Assembly (NCBI RefSeq): GCF_008386575.1
Contig: NZ_VUOA01000016.1
Coordinates: forward strand, 104,247 to 166,607
DNA: 62,361 nt
Direction: 5' to 3'
From: Salinarimonas soli
Lineage (GTDB): Bacteria > Pseudomonadota > Alphaproteobacteria > Rhizobiales > Beijerinckiaceae
Of this stretch, positions 1-8,512 are shown in pieces (within the stretch, counting starts at the first letter, position 1; each line of letters starts with the position of its first letter). The notes beneath the pieces are model-generated. The model saw nothing but the letters and a program-made list of their open reading frames with translations. It was not told the origin of the DNA and made no database searches. Made by a program: the position numbers and the translations under genes.

Positions 1-20
1 AGCCCCCCTCGTCGGGGGCT
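1..20. terminator. GC-rich hairpin at the window edge, terminator-like
   Basis: AGCCCCC and GGGGGCT form a perfect 7-bp stem around a 6-nt loop. There is no clear T-run, and the upstream gene is outside the window, so the role as a terminator is inferred from position only. Confidence 0.35.
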
Positions 21-112
21 GAGGCGAGCGCGGCAGCGCAAGGGTGAGAGGGCGTCTCAGGATGGAGTCTCACCCGGAAACACCCCCTCACCCCCGCTCA
101 CTTCGTTCGCTC

Positions 113-165
113 GCTTCGGCTGCCGTTCCGCAGCCGAAGCCCTCTCCCCGCCCGGCGGGGAGAGG
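113..165. repeat. Two tandem GC-rich stem-loops (intergenic palindromic repeat)
   Basis: The first stem has 11 bp (113-123 with 130-140, loop CGTTCC). The second has 11 bp (CCTCTCCCCGC at 141-151 with GCGGGGAGAGG at 155-165). The GGGGAGAGG arm recurs near 2.88, 2.97 and 6.04 kb, which suggests a dispersed intergenic repeat family. The rest of 1-246 holds no gene I can support. Confidence 0.55.
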
Positions 166-246
166 TGAAGGCGTCGCGCAGTCCGGGAACCATCCCCGCC
201 TCCCCAGCTTTACCGCACGAACCCCTGTAACCGGATCCGCGTCCCC

Positions 247-558
247 ATGGCCAAGCCCCTCGTCGTCTCCATTCCCCACGGCCTCGGCAAGGACGAGGCG
301 CGGCGGCGGCTGGAGACGGGGTTCACGGGGCTCAAGCAGCAGTTCGGCCAGCACCTCACCGCGGTGCAGGATACCTGGACCGGGGACCGGATGGACTTCA
401 GGCTCGCCGCGATGGGCCAGCAGGTGACGGGCCATCTCGTGGTCAAGCCCGACTGCGTGGACCTTGAGGTCAACCTGCCGTTCCTGCTCGCCATGATGGC
501 CGACAAGGCGAAGGCGCTCATCCAGAAGCAGGGGAACCTGATGCTGGAGAGGAAATAG
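247..558 (+). CDS. Polyhydroxyalkanoic acid system family protein
   Basis: The 103-residue protein resembles the small PHA-system (PHA_gran_rgn) family, which is linked to polyhydroxyalkanoate granules. It opens with MAKPLVVSIPHGLGKDEA, a conserved start for the family. The central part (RMDFRLAAMGQQVTGHLVV) looks like an amphipathic beta region, and the length fits the family. No signal peptide or membrane segment is seen. The next gene starts 12 nt downstream, so the two may be co-transcribed. The exact biochemical role of this family is not established. Confidence 0.75.
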   Translation: MAKPLVVSIPHGLGKDEARRRLETGFTGLKQQFGQHLTAVQDTWTGDRMDFRLAAMGQQVTGHLVVKPDCVDLEVNLPFLLAMMADKAKALIQKQGNLMLERK

Positions 559-570
559 ACCGGGGGAGCC

Positions 571-1398
571 GTGCCGGCTGGGATCGAGACCCGGCGACGC
601 GCCTATGCCGACGCCGTGACCCATGCGGCGGGCGTCGCGAGCCCGCGCCTCCACGCGGCCTTCGCCTCCGTCCCCCGCGAGCGCTTCCTCGCTCCGCCGC
701 CCTGGACGGTGTTCGAGCCCGGCGACCTCGCGCCGAAGGTGACCTTCGATCCGGCGGATCTCTACCAGGACGCTCTCGTCGCCATCGATCCGGCGCGGCG
801 CATCAACAACGGCCAGCCCTCGCTCCATGCCCGCTGGCTCGCCGCCGTCGATCCCCGGCCCGGCGACCGGGTGGTGCAGATCGGCGCGGGCACGGGCTAC
901 TACACCGCGCTCCTCGCCGAGCTCGTGCGCCCCACCGGCCGGATCGACGCCTACGAGATCGAGGCGGACCTCGCCGAGATCGCGCGGGCGAACCTGCGCC
1001 CCTACGCGGACGTGACCGTGCACGCGGCCTCGGCCGTGGGCGTGCCCCTGCCGCCCGCCGACGTGATCTACGTGTCGGCCGCCGCGTCCGTCCCGGCTGC
1101 CGCCTGGCTCGATGCGCTGGCGCCGGGGGGCCGCCTCGTCATGCCCTGGGAGCCCGTGGCAGGCTTGGGCGGCGTGACCCTGCTCGTGCGGCGCGAGACG
1201 TCTGGCTTCTCGGCGGTGCCGACCACCCTCGTCGGGTTCATCCCGTGCCAGGGCCTCGACGAGCGCCCGCGTGCCCGCGTGCATCCCGACGCCTTGCTCG
1301 CGACCCGGTCCCTGTGGCGCGTGGCGGAGCGCGCCCCCGACGAGGCCGCGACGGCGGTCTTCACGGACCTCTGGTTTTCGTCGAGCCCCCTCGGCTAA
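571..1398 (+). CDS. PCMT-like SAM-dependent methyltransferase
   Basis: This 275-residue soluble protein carries SAM-binding motif I as VVQIGAGTGYYTALLAEL (about residues 104-121), followed by an acidic motif II (IDAYEIEADL). The layout matches the protein-L-isoaspartate O-methyltransferase-like fold. The N-terminal region (VPRERFLAPPPW) is also typical of PCMT relatives. Substrate is unknown: such proteins are often annotated as PCMT without proof of isoaspartyl repair. The start is GTG with GGGGGAG 4 nt upstream. Confidence 0.72.
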   Translation: MPAGIETRRRAYADAVTHAAGVASPRLHAAFASVPRERFLAPPPWTVFEPGDLAPKVTFDPADLYQDALVAIDPARRINNGQPSLHARWLAAVDPRPGDRVVQIGAGTGYYTALLAELVRPTGRIDAYEIEADLAEIARANLRPYADVTVHAASAVGVPLPPADVIYVSAAASVPAAAWLDALAPGGRLVMPWEPVAGLGGVTLLVRRETSGFSAVPTTLVGFIPCQGLDERPRARVHPDALLATRSLWRVAERAPDEAATAVFTDLWFSSSPLG

Positions 1399-1423
1399 GC
1401 TCGGGGCCCAAGAGGATCCCGCG

Positions 1424-2116
1424 ATGCGCCTGTCGATCGTCGTGCCGGTGCTGGACGAGGCCGGAGGCGTCCGCGACGTGCTGGGCCGCTTGGCGACCCT
1501 GCGCAGGCGCGGCGCGCAGGTGATCGTCGCCGACGGCGGCAGCCAGGACGACACCCCGGCGCTAGCCCGCCCCCACGCCGACCAGGTGATCGCCGCCCCG
1601 CGCGGGCGCGCCTCTCAGATGAACGCCGGCGCGGCGATCGCAAGCGGCGACGTGCTTCTCTTCCTCCACGCCGACACGGTCCTGCCCTGCGAGGCCGACC
1701 GGCTGATCGCCGCGGGCCTCCGGGACACGGGGCTTGCCTGGGGGCGCTTCGACGTCGCGATCGCGGGCCGCCATCGGCTCCTGCCGGTGATCGCCGCCCT
1801 GATGAACCGCCGCTCCCGCCTCACCGGCATCGCCACGGGCGACCAGGCGATGTTCGTGCGCGCCGACGCCTTCGCCCGGGCCGGGGGCTTCCCCGACATC
1901 CCCCTCATGGAGGATATCGCGATCTCGCGCGCCTTGAAGCGGATCTCGCCGCCCCTGTGCCTGTCCCGGCGCGTGATCACCTCCGGGAGGCGATGGGAGA
2001 AGAACGGCGTGGTTCGCACCATCGGGCTCATGTGGCGGCTGCGGCTGTCCTACTTCCTTGGCGCCGATCCGGCACGGCTCGCGCGTTCCTATGGCTACCG
2101 GCCGCGCGATGAGTAG
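1424..2116 (+). CDS. TIGR04283-type family 2 glycosyltransferase
   Basis: This 230-residue GT-A glycosyltransferase has the N-terminal strand MRLSIVVPVLDEAGGV, the loop VIVADGGSQDDT and the metal-binding region LFLHADTVLP. The later motif GGFPDIPLMEDI is typical of the TIGR04283 family, associated in cyanobacteria with arsenosugar-like glycoconjugates. The open frame extends upstream, but the ATG at 1424 is where homology begins. It overlaps the next gene, a TIGR04282-type transferase, by 8 nt. The two families are regularly paired, so they probably share a pathway. The real product here is unknown. Confidence 0.8.
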   Translation: MRLSIVVPVLDEAGGVRDVLGRLATLRRRGAQVIVADGGSQDDTPALARPHADQVIAAPRGRASQMNAGAAIASGDVLLFLHADTVLPCEADRLIAAGLRDTGLAWGRFDVAIAGRHRLLPVIAALMNRRSRLTGIATGDQAMFVRADAFARAGGFPDIPLMEDIAISRALKRISPPLCLSRRVITSGRRWEKNGVVRTIGLMWRLRLSYFLGADPARLARSYGYRPRDE

Positions 2117-2726
2117 CGTCGCGGTTCTCGCCAAGGCACCCGTGCCGGGCTTCGCCAAGACGCGGCTCATCCCGCGTCTTGGCGCGGAGGGCGCCGCCGA
2201 TCTTCAGGCCAGGCTTACCGAGCGCGCGGTGGCGACCGCGCTCGCCGCCGGCATCGGCCCCGTGACGCTGTGGTGCGCGCCTGAAACCTCCCATCCGGCC
2301 TTTCTCGCTCTCGCGCAGCAGTTCGGGGTGACGCTTCGCGTCCAGCCGGAGGGCGATATCGGCCGGCGCATGCTGGCCGCCTTCGAGGCAACGGCGGGCC
2401 CCCTCGTGCTCATCGGCACCGACTGCCCGGTGCTTCGGCCCGACGACCTTCGCGCCTCCCTCAACGCGGTCGAGGGGGGCGCCGACGCGGCGTTCAGCCC
2501 GGCGGAGGACGGCGGCTACGGCCTCGTGGCCGCCGCGCGCGCCCTGCCGGCGCTGTTCGAGGGCGTGCCGTGGAGCACGGGGGAGGTGATGAGCGAGACC
2601 CGCGCCCGCGCCGCCGAGGCGGCCCTGAGCCTCGCGCTTCTCGACCCTGTGTGGGACGTGGATATGCCCCAGGATTACGACCGCCTCGTCGCGAGCGGCT
2701 TGATGCGGGATCGGAGGCTTCCATAG
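2109..2726 (+). CDS. TIGR04282/DUF2064-type glycosyltransferase
   Basis: The 205-residue protein starts MSSVAVLAKAPVPGFAKTRL, the nucleotide-binding signature of the DUF2064/TIGR04282 family. It continues with LIGTDCPVLRPDDLRAS and FSPAEDGGYGLVA, both strongly conserved in that family. The ATG at 2109 overlaps the end of the preceding TIGR04283 gene, indicating translational coupling. The pairing with TIGR04283 implies one glycosylation pathway. No membrane segment is seen and the acceptor is unknown. Confidence 0.8.
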   Translation: MSSVAVLAKAPVPGFAKTRLIPRLGAEGAADLQARLTERAVATALAAGIGPVTLWCAPETSHPAFLALAQQFGVTLRVQPEGDIGRRMLAAFEATAGPLVLIGTDCPVLRPDDLRASLNAVEGGADAAFSPAEDGGYGLVAAARALPALFEGVPWSTGEVMSETRARAAEAALSLALLDPVWDVDMPQDYDRLVASGLMRDRRLP

Positions 2727-3220
2727 GCTTGGTGCCGCTCTCGCAGCTTGCACGCGAGATGCCTCACAGGGCCGACGGTCGGCGAGGCCAACGTCTCGGC
2801 GCCCGGCCAGACGAGCAAGCGGTCAACCCGTCGTTCCGTGGTGGCGGCGCTGTCGCGCCGCACCCCTCTCTCCATCTCTCCCCCGCAAAGGGGGGAGAGG
2901 GATGATCGGCATCCCTGGCGCAGACCGCTGAAGTTTCGCGGAGACGGGCATTCCCGCCCTCTCCCCCACTTGCGGGGGAGATGCCCCGTCAGGGGCAGAG
3001 GGGGGGCGGCGAGGCGAATGCCTCGCCGCGCGACCGGACGAGCAAGCGATCACCCGACGTTGAATCGGGTCCGGTGCTATCCCGCCGCCCAACTCCGGCA
3101 ACGGGGAAGGGGCATCTGCTTTAAGCTGGGGAGGTGCTTGACCAAGCGGCCTCGCTTCCATCACCGCTCATCGCGTTCGGAGCTCGGCCTCGAACGTGTG
3201 GCCCGCCGTCCCGGATGTCT
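2727..3220. other. Intergenic region without a supported gene
   Basis: These 494 nt separate convergent genes. They contain two GC-rich hairpins (2876-2899 and 2960-2996, listed separately). ORFs crossing the region have no recognisable protein character and look like chance frames in GC-rich DNA. Confidence 0.6.
2876..2996. repeat. Intergenic GC-rich stem-loop repeats
   Basis: CTCTCCCCC (2876-2884) pairs with GGGGGAGAG (2891-2899). TCTCCCCC (2960-2967) pairs with GGGGGAGA (2974-2981), directly followed by a GCCCC/GGGGC hairpin (2983-2996). The arms match the element at 141-165. They lie between convergent genes and could also act as terminators. Confidence 0.55.
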
Positions 3221-5020
3221 CTACCGCTCCTTCGACTTCGCCTTCTTCTTGTGCGGCGGCCGGTCCTTCGGCGGTCCGTCGCGGCGGGGCGGGGCTGCGT
3301 CCGCGTGGCGGTTGTCGCCGTCGGGGCGCTTGCGGGCGAAGGGCTTGTGCGCCTTCTTAGGAGGACCCTTCGGGCCCTCGAAGGGCTCGATGCGGATGTC
3401 CTCGTCGTTGGTGGACCGGCGAACCGACGCCATGAACCGGGGCGCGTGGACCTCCGCGATCTCGAAGGTGGTCTCCCGGTCGAAGATGCGGATGACGCCG
3501 ACCTCGTTCTTCGTCACGTGGCCAAGGCGGCAGATGATGGGCAGAAGCCAGCGCGGGTCGGCGTTGTTGCGCCGGCCGACATTCATCCGGAAGCGCACCA
3601 TGCCCTCGGAGCCCGGGCCGTCGTCGGCGGGGCGGGGCGGGCGGGTGGGCTTGCCGTCGCGGCGGTCCCCACGCTCGGGCCGGTCGCGGCCGGGCCGCTC
3701 GGAGGCGCCGCCGTCGTCGAACACCTCCTCGGGGGCGGGCAGGCGGGCGCGGTAGATGCGGACCAGGGCGGCGGCGACGTCCTCGGGCGAGCGCTGCTCC
3801 AGGAGCGTGCGGGCCCAGGCGGCATCCTCCTCGGTGGTCTCCTCCGTGAAGGCCGGATCGGCGACGAAGCGGCGCTGGTCGGCGGCGCGCACGTCGTCGG
3901 CGGAGGGCGGCGGACCCCAGAGCGCGTCGACGCGGGCGGCGGCGAGCAGGGACTCGGCCTTGCGGCGGCGGGTATAGGGCACGATGAGCACGCAGGTGCC
4001 CTTGCGGCCCGCGCGCCCCGTGCGGCCACTGCGGTGGAGGAGCGTGTCCCGGTTGTTGGGCAGGTCGGCGTGGATCACGAGGCCGAGATCCGGCAGGTCG
4101 ATGCCCCGCGCCGCCACGTCGGTGGCGACGCAGACCCGGGCGCGGCCGTCGCGCAGGGCCTGGAGGGCGTGGGTGCGCTCGCTCTGGGTCAACTCGCCCG
4201 ACAGCGCCACCGCCGAGAAGCCCCGCTCCACGAGGCTGCCGTGCAGGTGCCGCACCGCCTCGCGGGTATGGCAGAAGATCATGGCGCCCCGCGCCTCGAC
4301 GAAGCGCAGGATGTTGACGATCGCGAGCTCCATCTCGTTGGGCGCGATGCGCACGGCCCGGTACTCGATGTCGCCGTGGGGCTGGCTCTGGTCGATCGTG
4401 TCGATGCGCACCGCCTCGCGCTGGTAGCGCTTGGCGAGCGTGGCGATGTCGCGCGGGATGGTGGCCGAGAACAGGAGCGTGCGCCGCTCGGCCGGGGTCG
4501 CGTCGAGGATGAACTCCAGGTCCTCGCGAAAGCCGAGGTCCAGCATCTCGTCGGCCTCGTCGAGGACGACGGCCCGCATGGCGGAGGTGTCGAGGCGGCC
4601 GCGCTCCAGGTGGTCGCGCAGGCGGCCGGGCGTGCCGACCACGAGATGGCAGCCGTCGGCGAGCGCGCGGGCTTCGCGCCGCACGTCCATGCCGCCGACG
4701 CAGGACGCCACCCGTGCGCCCGCCGGGCCGTAGAGCCAGATGAGCTCGCGCTGGACCTGAAGCGCCAGCTCGCGGGTCGGCGCGATCACGAGGGCGAGCG
4801 GCGCGCCGGGGGCGCCCATCCGCTCCTCGGTGCCGAGCAGCGTCGAGGCGAGCGCCAGGCCGTAGGCCACCGTCTTTCCCGATCCCGTCTGGGCCGAGAC
4901 CAGGAGATCCCGGTCATGCGCCTCCGGCTGGAGCACCGCCGCCTGGACGGGCGTCGGCTCCGCGTAGCCCTTCGCGGTGAGGGCGGCTTCGAGGGTGGGA
5001 TGCGTCGAGGGAAAGGGCAT
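3221..5020 (-). CDS. DEAD-box ATP-dependent RNA helicase with DbpA-type RNA-binding domain
   Basis: The 599-residue helicase shows the Q-motif region (GYAEPTPVQAAVL), Walker A AQTGSGKT (about 43-50), the DEAD box VVLDEADEMLDLGF, SAT in LLFSATIPRD, and C-terminal motif HRSGRTGRAGRKG. A DbpA-like RNA-binding fold follows (RFRMNVGRRNNADPRWLLP to IRIEPFEG, about 470-550), then a Lys/Arg-rich low-complexity tail. By family analogy it remodels structured RNA, perhaps rRNA during ribosome assembly or in the cold. The helicase class is clear, but the exact orthologue (DbpA, DeaD or RhlE-like) is not. Confidence 0.9.
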   Translation of the reverse strand: MPFPSTHPTLEAALTAKGYAEPTPVQAAVLQPEAHDRDLLVSAQTGSGKTVAYGLALASTLLGTEERMGAPGAPLALVIAPTRELALQVQRELIWLYGPAGARVASCVGGMDVRREARALADGCHLVVGTPGRLRDHLERGRLDTSAMRAVVLDEADEMLDLGFREDLEFILDATPAERRTLLFSATIPRDIATLAKRYQREAVRIDTIDQSQPHGDIEYRAVRIAPNEMELAIVNILRFVEARGAMIFCHTREAVRHLHGSLVERGFSAVALSGELTQSERTHALQALRDGRARVCVATDVAARGIDLPDLGLVIHADLPNNRDTLLHRSGRTGRAGRKGTCVLIVPYTRRRKAESLLAAARVDALWGPPPSADDVRAADQRRFVADPAFTEETTEEDAAWARTLLEQRSPEDVAAALVRIYRARLPAPEEVFDDGGASERPGRDRPERGDRRDGKPTRPPRPADDGPGSEGMVRFRMNVGRRNNADPRWLLPIICRLGHVTKNEVGVIRIFDRETTFEIAEVHAPRFMASVRRSTNDEDIRIEPFEGPKGPPKKAHKPFARKRPDGDNRHADAAPPRRDGPPKDRPPHKKKAKSKER

Positions 5021-5216
5021 GGACCGGTCGATTTAGGAAAGCTGTCTGCGACATGCAGGGCCTTTGGAGTGCATCGGCCTTCGCGGCGGCTGCGTCAACC
5101 GCGAAGGAACCGCCGCGACCACGAGAACGCGCCCGCGGCGCTCGGGTTCTCGCGAACCATTGCCGGACCGCCGGGTTACCCGTGCGGGGCCCCTGGGGCC
5201 CGAGAGGAGGGACGTC

Positions 5217-5888
5217 ATGGTCGACACCATTCGCGGCAGCAGCGCCTACGAGACGGCCGGCACCGGAGCCCGGTCCTATGCGGAAGGAGGACGGGATCAC
5301 CCGGCCTATCGGTCCCACGAGGTCGACGCCATGGCCCGGCGGCGGCGCGCGCAGTCGGACACCGGCAGCGGCGATTTCCTGGAGGACGCCATTCCCCTGG
5401 TCGGGATCCTCGTCGGCGGGGCGCTCGGCTATCTCGCCGCCACGACGCTCGGCGGCAGCTCCCGGTCGAGCACCTCGGGCAGCCGGGGGCAGAGCTCGAG
5501 CCTCTATGGCCGGACCGGCTCCGGCCTGGGCTCGGTCGAGCACGACGAGACCACGGACATGATCGCCTCGAGCAAGGTCGAGGGCACCGCCGTGTACAAT
5601 CGCCAGGGCGAGAAGCTCGGCGAGGTCTACAACTTCATGGTGGGCAAGCGCTCCGGCCGTGTCGCCTACGCGGTGATGAGCTTCGGCGGCTTCCTCGGCA
5701 TCGGCCAGAAGTACCATGCGGTGCCGTGGGATACGCTGACCTACGACAAGGGCAAGGGCGGCTACGTCATCGACGCCAACCGCGACCGCCTCATGGGCGC
5801 CCCGAGCTACGGCGCGGGCGAGGATCCGTTCTCGCAGCCGGGTTACGGCCGCCATGTGGAGGACTACTGGGCCGCCGGGATGATCTGA
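5217..5888 (+). CDS. PRC-barrel domain protein
   Basis: The 223-residue protein has a low-complexity N-terminus, one hydrophobic stretch (DAIPLVGILVGGALGYLAATTLGG, about 58-80) and a C-terminal PRC-barrel (MIASSKVEGTAVYNRQGEKL to GGYVIDANRDRL, about 117-190). PRC-barrels also form the cytoplasmic part of PuhA, but this stand-alone type is common in Hyphomicrobiales and is usually stress-related or uncharacterised. The ATG at 5217 was chosen because GAGGAGGG sits just upstream (5203-5210). The upstream in-frame extension has no protein character. Confidence 0.75.
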   Translation: MVDTIRGSSAYETAGTGARSYAEGGRDHPAYRSHEVDAMARRRRAQSDTGSGDFLEDAIPLVGILVGGALGYLAATTLGGSSRSSTSGSRGQSSSLYGRTGSGLGSVEHDETTDMIASSKVEGTAVYNRQGEKLGEVYNFMVGKRSGRVAYAVMSFGGFLGIGQKYHAVPWDTLTYDKGKGGYVIDANRDRLMGAPSYGAGEDPFSQPGYGRHVEDYWAAGMI

Positions 5889-6346
5889 CGCGCCCCGGAG
5901 CCCGGTAGTGGGGACTGGGTGAGCCGAGACCCCGCAATCGTTCCGATCCGTGGCATCCGCATAGGAGGCCGACGGCACCCGACGGGCTTGAGACCTCGGC
6001 TGTCGAGCCTGGCCGCGAGGGCGGCTCCGCCCGTTCCCCTCCCCGCAAGGGGGGAGGGAGCGCGGCGGCGCCCGTCGGCGCGCGTGCTCTCCTCTGTGGG
6101 GAACCTGGGGGCGACGAGGTCGGAACGGAACGCATCCGTTCGATCGGCGGCATGTCGGGCCGGATCACCGCCATCACTCCCCACCCGAGACGGCACGGGT
6201 GCGGACGCTGAGAGGGAAGTCCGTCAGAACATCGCGCGATCTCCCAAATCGCCGGACGCTGCTGCAAGCCCGTTCCGCCCAAAGGTCGCAGGCTCCGAAC
6301 CGGGGGCCGTGGTCCTGCGTTCGACCCCCGTGAGCCGGAGGCGTCG
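5889..6346. other. Intergenic region with one GC-rich hairpin
   Basis: This 458-nt gap has no ORF with recognisable protein features. CCCTCCCC (6037-6044) pairs with GGGGAGGG (6051-6058) around GCAAGG, related to the hairpin family at 141-165 and 2876-2996. The msrB promoter presumably lies toward the right end, but no clear -35/-10 pair was identified. Confidence 0.55.
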
Positions 6347-6835
6347 ATGGCGGATGTGAAGGGTGACGTTTCGGCGGCGGGGTTCCACCTCGCGCCGCCA
6401 TCCGAGACCGAGTACCGGGCGCTGGTCGCCGATCTCAGCGCCGAGGAACGCGAGGTGTTGCTGGAGCACGGCACGGAGGCGCCGTTCTGCGGCGTCTTCC
6501 ACGAGGGCAAGGGCACCTATGCCTGCAGGCTTTGCGGGCTGCCCCTGTTCCGCTCCGGCGCCAAGTTCGAGTCGGGCACCGGCTGGCCGAGCTTCTTCGA
6601 TCCCATCGACCGCGCCCATGTCGCCTTCGTGGAGGATCGCTCCTACGGCATGGTGCGGGTCGAGATCCGCTGCGCCCGCTGCCAGGGCCATCTCGGCCAC
6701 GTGTTCGACGACGGTCCCCCGCCCACGGGGGAGCGCTATTGCATGAACTCGGTGTCGATGCAGTTCGTGGCGGAGGACCTGCCGCTTCCCGACCGCCTCG
6801 GGCGCGGTGCTCCCGAGGGCCGGCGGGCCGAATAG
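6347..6835 (+). CDS. msrB: Peptide-methionine (R)-S-oxide reductase MsrB
   Basis: This 162-residue enzyme reduces methionine-R-sulfoxide in proteins using thioredoxin. It has two zinc-binding CxxC pairs (CRLC and CARC), the family signature FESGTGWPSFFDPI, the HLGHVFDDGPPPTG block and the catalytic cysteine in RYCMNSVSMQF. No signal peptide is seen, so it is cytoplasmic. The ATG is preceded by GGAG. It stands alone and gives oxidative repair capacity useful to an aerobic phototroph, though a specific link is only inference. Confidence 0.93.
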   Translation: MADVKGDVSAAGFHLAPPSETEYRALVADLSAEEREVLLEHGTEAPFCGVFHEGKGTYACRLCGLPLFRSGAKFESGTGWPSFFDPIDRAHVAFVEDRSYGMVRVEIRCARCQGHLGHVFDDGPPPTGERYCMNSVSMQFVAEDLPLPDRLGRGAPEGRRAE

Positions 6836-7095
6836 GACCGCTATCGTCCGGTCTGCCGCGATAGAGGAACGCTCCCGGCCGGTCTGAGCCTTTCGTCCTG
6901 ATCCACAGGCGCATCAGGACGCCGGGCGACTTCCATCCCAAGTAAAGCCTCAGCATAAGACCGGACAGGTCTAGGCTCGTTGAAGCATCGACTGATTTTC
7001 GGCAACACCGAATCGAAACGCTGCGGGGGGACTGTCCCGGCGCGGGCAAGAGTGCTCTATAGTGGATTCGCCACGGAACCGAACGGAGCACCGCC

Positions 7096-7467
7096 TTGCT
7101 GAAACTCGCGCGCGTCTCGATGGCCGCCGGGCTGCTGCTCGTCGGCGCAGCATGCCAGACCATCACGGCCGAGGGGCCCTCGGCGACCGGTGATATCGGC
7201 GTTCCGGCTCCAGCGGCCTTTGCCGTCGAGGAGGTCGCCCATGCGCTCCCTCAGGGGCTCGTCACCCGCCAGGGCGTGCTCGAGGAAACGCTCGTGGGTT
7301 CCGGAAATTTCGTCGGCCCGCTTCCGTCGCAGCCGCGAGCCCGCCTGGCCGCAGCACCTCTCACGCCGGCCGGCGACCCGGATTATCTCGCCGCGATGAA
7401 CCAGGTCATGGACCGGCAGGACGCCACCGCGCGTCGCGCCGTGAGTTCCATGTGCGGGGGCTGCTGA
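7096..7467 (+). CDS. Small putative lipoprotein of unknown function
   Basis: I do not recognise this 123-residue protein. It begins with TTG, with GGAG 8 nt upstream, and has a basic N-terminus and a hydrophobic core ending in VGAAC (about residues 16-20). That is a passable but weak lipobox, so it may be a lipoprotein anchored at Cys20. The C-terminus has an unusual MCGGC. A TATAGT at 7058-7063 could be its -10 element. The preceding 260 nt contain no other gene. Confidence 0.5.
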   Translation: MLKLARVSMAAGLLLVGAACQTITAEGPSATGDIGVPAPAAFAVEEVAHALPQGLVTRQGVLEETLVGSGNFVGPLPSQPRARLAAAPLTPAGDPDYLAAMNQVMDRQDATARRAVSSMCGGC

Positions 7468-7470
7468 GCC

Positions 7471-8394
7471 TTACGCTCTGGCCGGCGCCGTCAAGGTCTC
7501 CCGGTCCGCCGCCAGGCGCTCCACGGCGAGCCAGCGGCGCCAGTCGGGCAGGATGCTCCAGCCGGCCTCGCCCGGGAAGGCGAGCGGGAGCCGGTAATGG
7601 AACACGGGCCGCGGCCCGATCTTCTCGCGTGGCAGCACGGCCCGCACCTGCGCCTCGTCGAGGAACGTGAACAGGGGCAGCAGGTCCAGGGCCCGCTTGC
7701 GGCTCGGATTGGCGGCGAGGTAGTCGGCTGCCAGGGTGGTGAGATCGGGCCAGTAATCGGGCGCGAGCACCCGGCGCATATAGGCCTCCGGATAGGCGTC
7801 CGGCAGGACGCCGGCGAGCCGGTTCTCGCCCCGCGAGACCTCGCGCCGGAAGCGCCCTTCCAGCAGTAGGAAGGCCTTGAGGAACGAGGTCACCGTCTCG
7901 GCGTCGAGGCGCGGCGGCTCGACGTTGAAATGCATGCTCAACGCATCGAAGAACACCCGGCCCTGTCCACGGGCGCCGGCGCGCCGCAGGCTTTCCACGG
8001 CATCGTCGAGCTCCGGCAGCCGAGCGAGGGGAAGGGGAGCGGTGATCATCTCCCGGGGCACGATCGGCGACACGAGCGTGCCGAACCAGGCCGCCCCGCC
8101 GGGCGTGAGCCGGACGCCGCGGCCCCGGCCCAGTCCATAGCCCAAGCCCGGATGACGCTGAGGATGGACGTAGCGCAAATCGAGGTCGATCGAGATGTCG
8201 CCGAAGCGGCTGGCCCGCACCTTGTAGGCGTGGGCGTCCTCCTCGTCGGCCGTTCCGCCGATGTCCCGCGCCAGCGCCTCGGCGGCCTGACGGGCGCTCG
8301 GCCCGAGAAACTCCATCTCGACGCCGACCCGCCGCGGGGCACCGTCCTGGGTAAAGGGCAGGGGAGGGGTGAGGTCGTCGGGGAACGTGTCCAT
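7471..8394 (-). CDS. Amidoligase-family (ATP-grasp-like) protein
   Basis: The 307-residue protein fits the amidoligase family, related to glutamine synthetase/COOH-NH2 ligases. It has RVGVEMEFLG near the N-terminus (metal-binding ExE), the VSPIVP block, a HFNVEPP motif and a FLLLEGRFRREVSR helix. Family members form amide bonds in peptide or small-molecule tailoring and are usually encoded next to a glutamine amidotransferase. None is seen here. The start at 8394 follows homology. It diverges from the aspartate dehydrogenase gene starting 119 bp away. The substrate is unknown. Confidence 0.72.
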   Translation of the reverse strand: MDTFPDDLTPPLPFTQDGAPRRVGVEMEFLGPSARQAAEALARDIGGTADEEDAHAYKVRASRFGDISIDLDLRYVHPQRHPGLGYGLGRGRGVRLTPGGAAWFGTLVSPIVPREMITAPLPLARLPELDDAVESLRRAGARGQGRVFFDALSMHFNVEPPRLDAETVTSFLKAFLLLEGRFRREVSRGENRLAGVLPDAYPEAYMRRVLAPDYWPDLTTLAADYLAANPSRKRALDLLPLFTFLDEAQVRAVLPREKIGPRPVFHYRLPLAFPGEAGWSILPDWRRWLAVERLAADRETLTAPARA

Positions 8395-8512
8395 GCGGCC
8401 CGGAGATGGGGACTTGCCCTGCGATCCACAATGCCGGTGGAGGCGCGCATGCGGGCCTTGGCTTGCGGGGCCTCTCCGGTCACGCTCACGAAAGCTCAAG
8501 GAGACCACGAGC

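Noticed and set aside
88-1554. 488-residue minus-strand ORF over the PCMT-like gene
   Set aside because: It is Arg/Gly/His-rich chance frame in GC-rich DNA, antisense to two supported genes, with no recognisable domain.
3134-5908. 924-residue plus-strand ORF antisense to the DEAD-box helicase gene
   Set aside because: The helicase frame has clear motifs in order; the antisense frame has low-complexity composition and merges unrelated regions.
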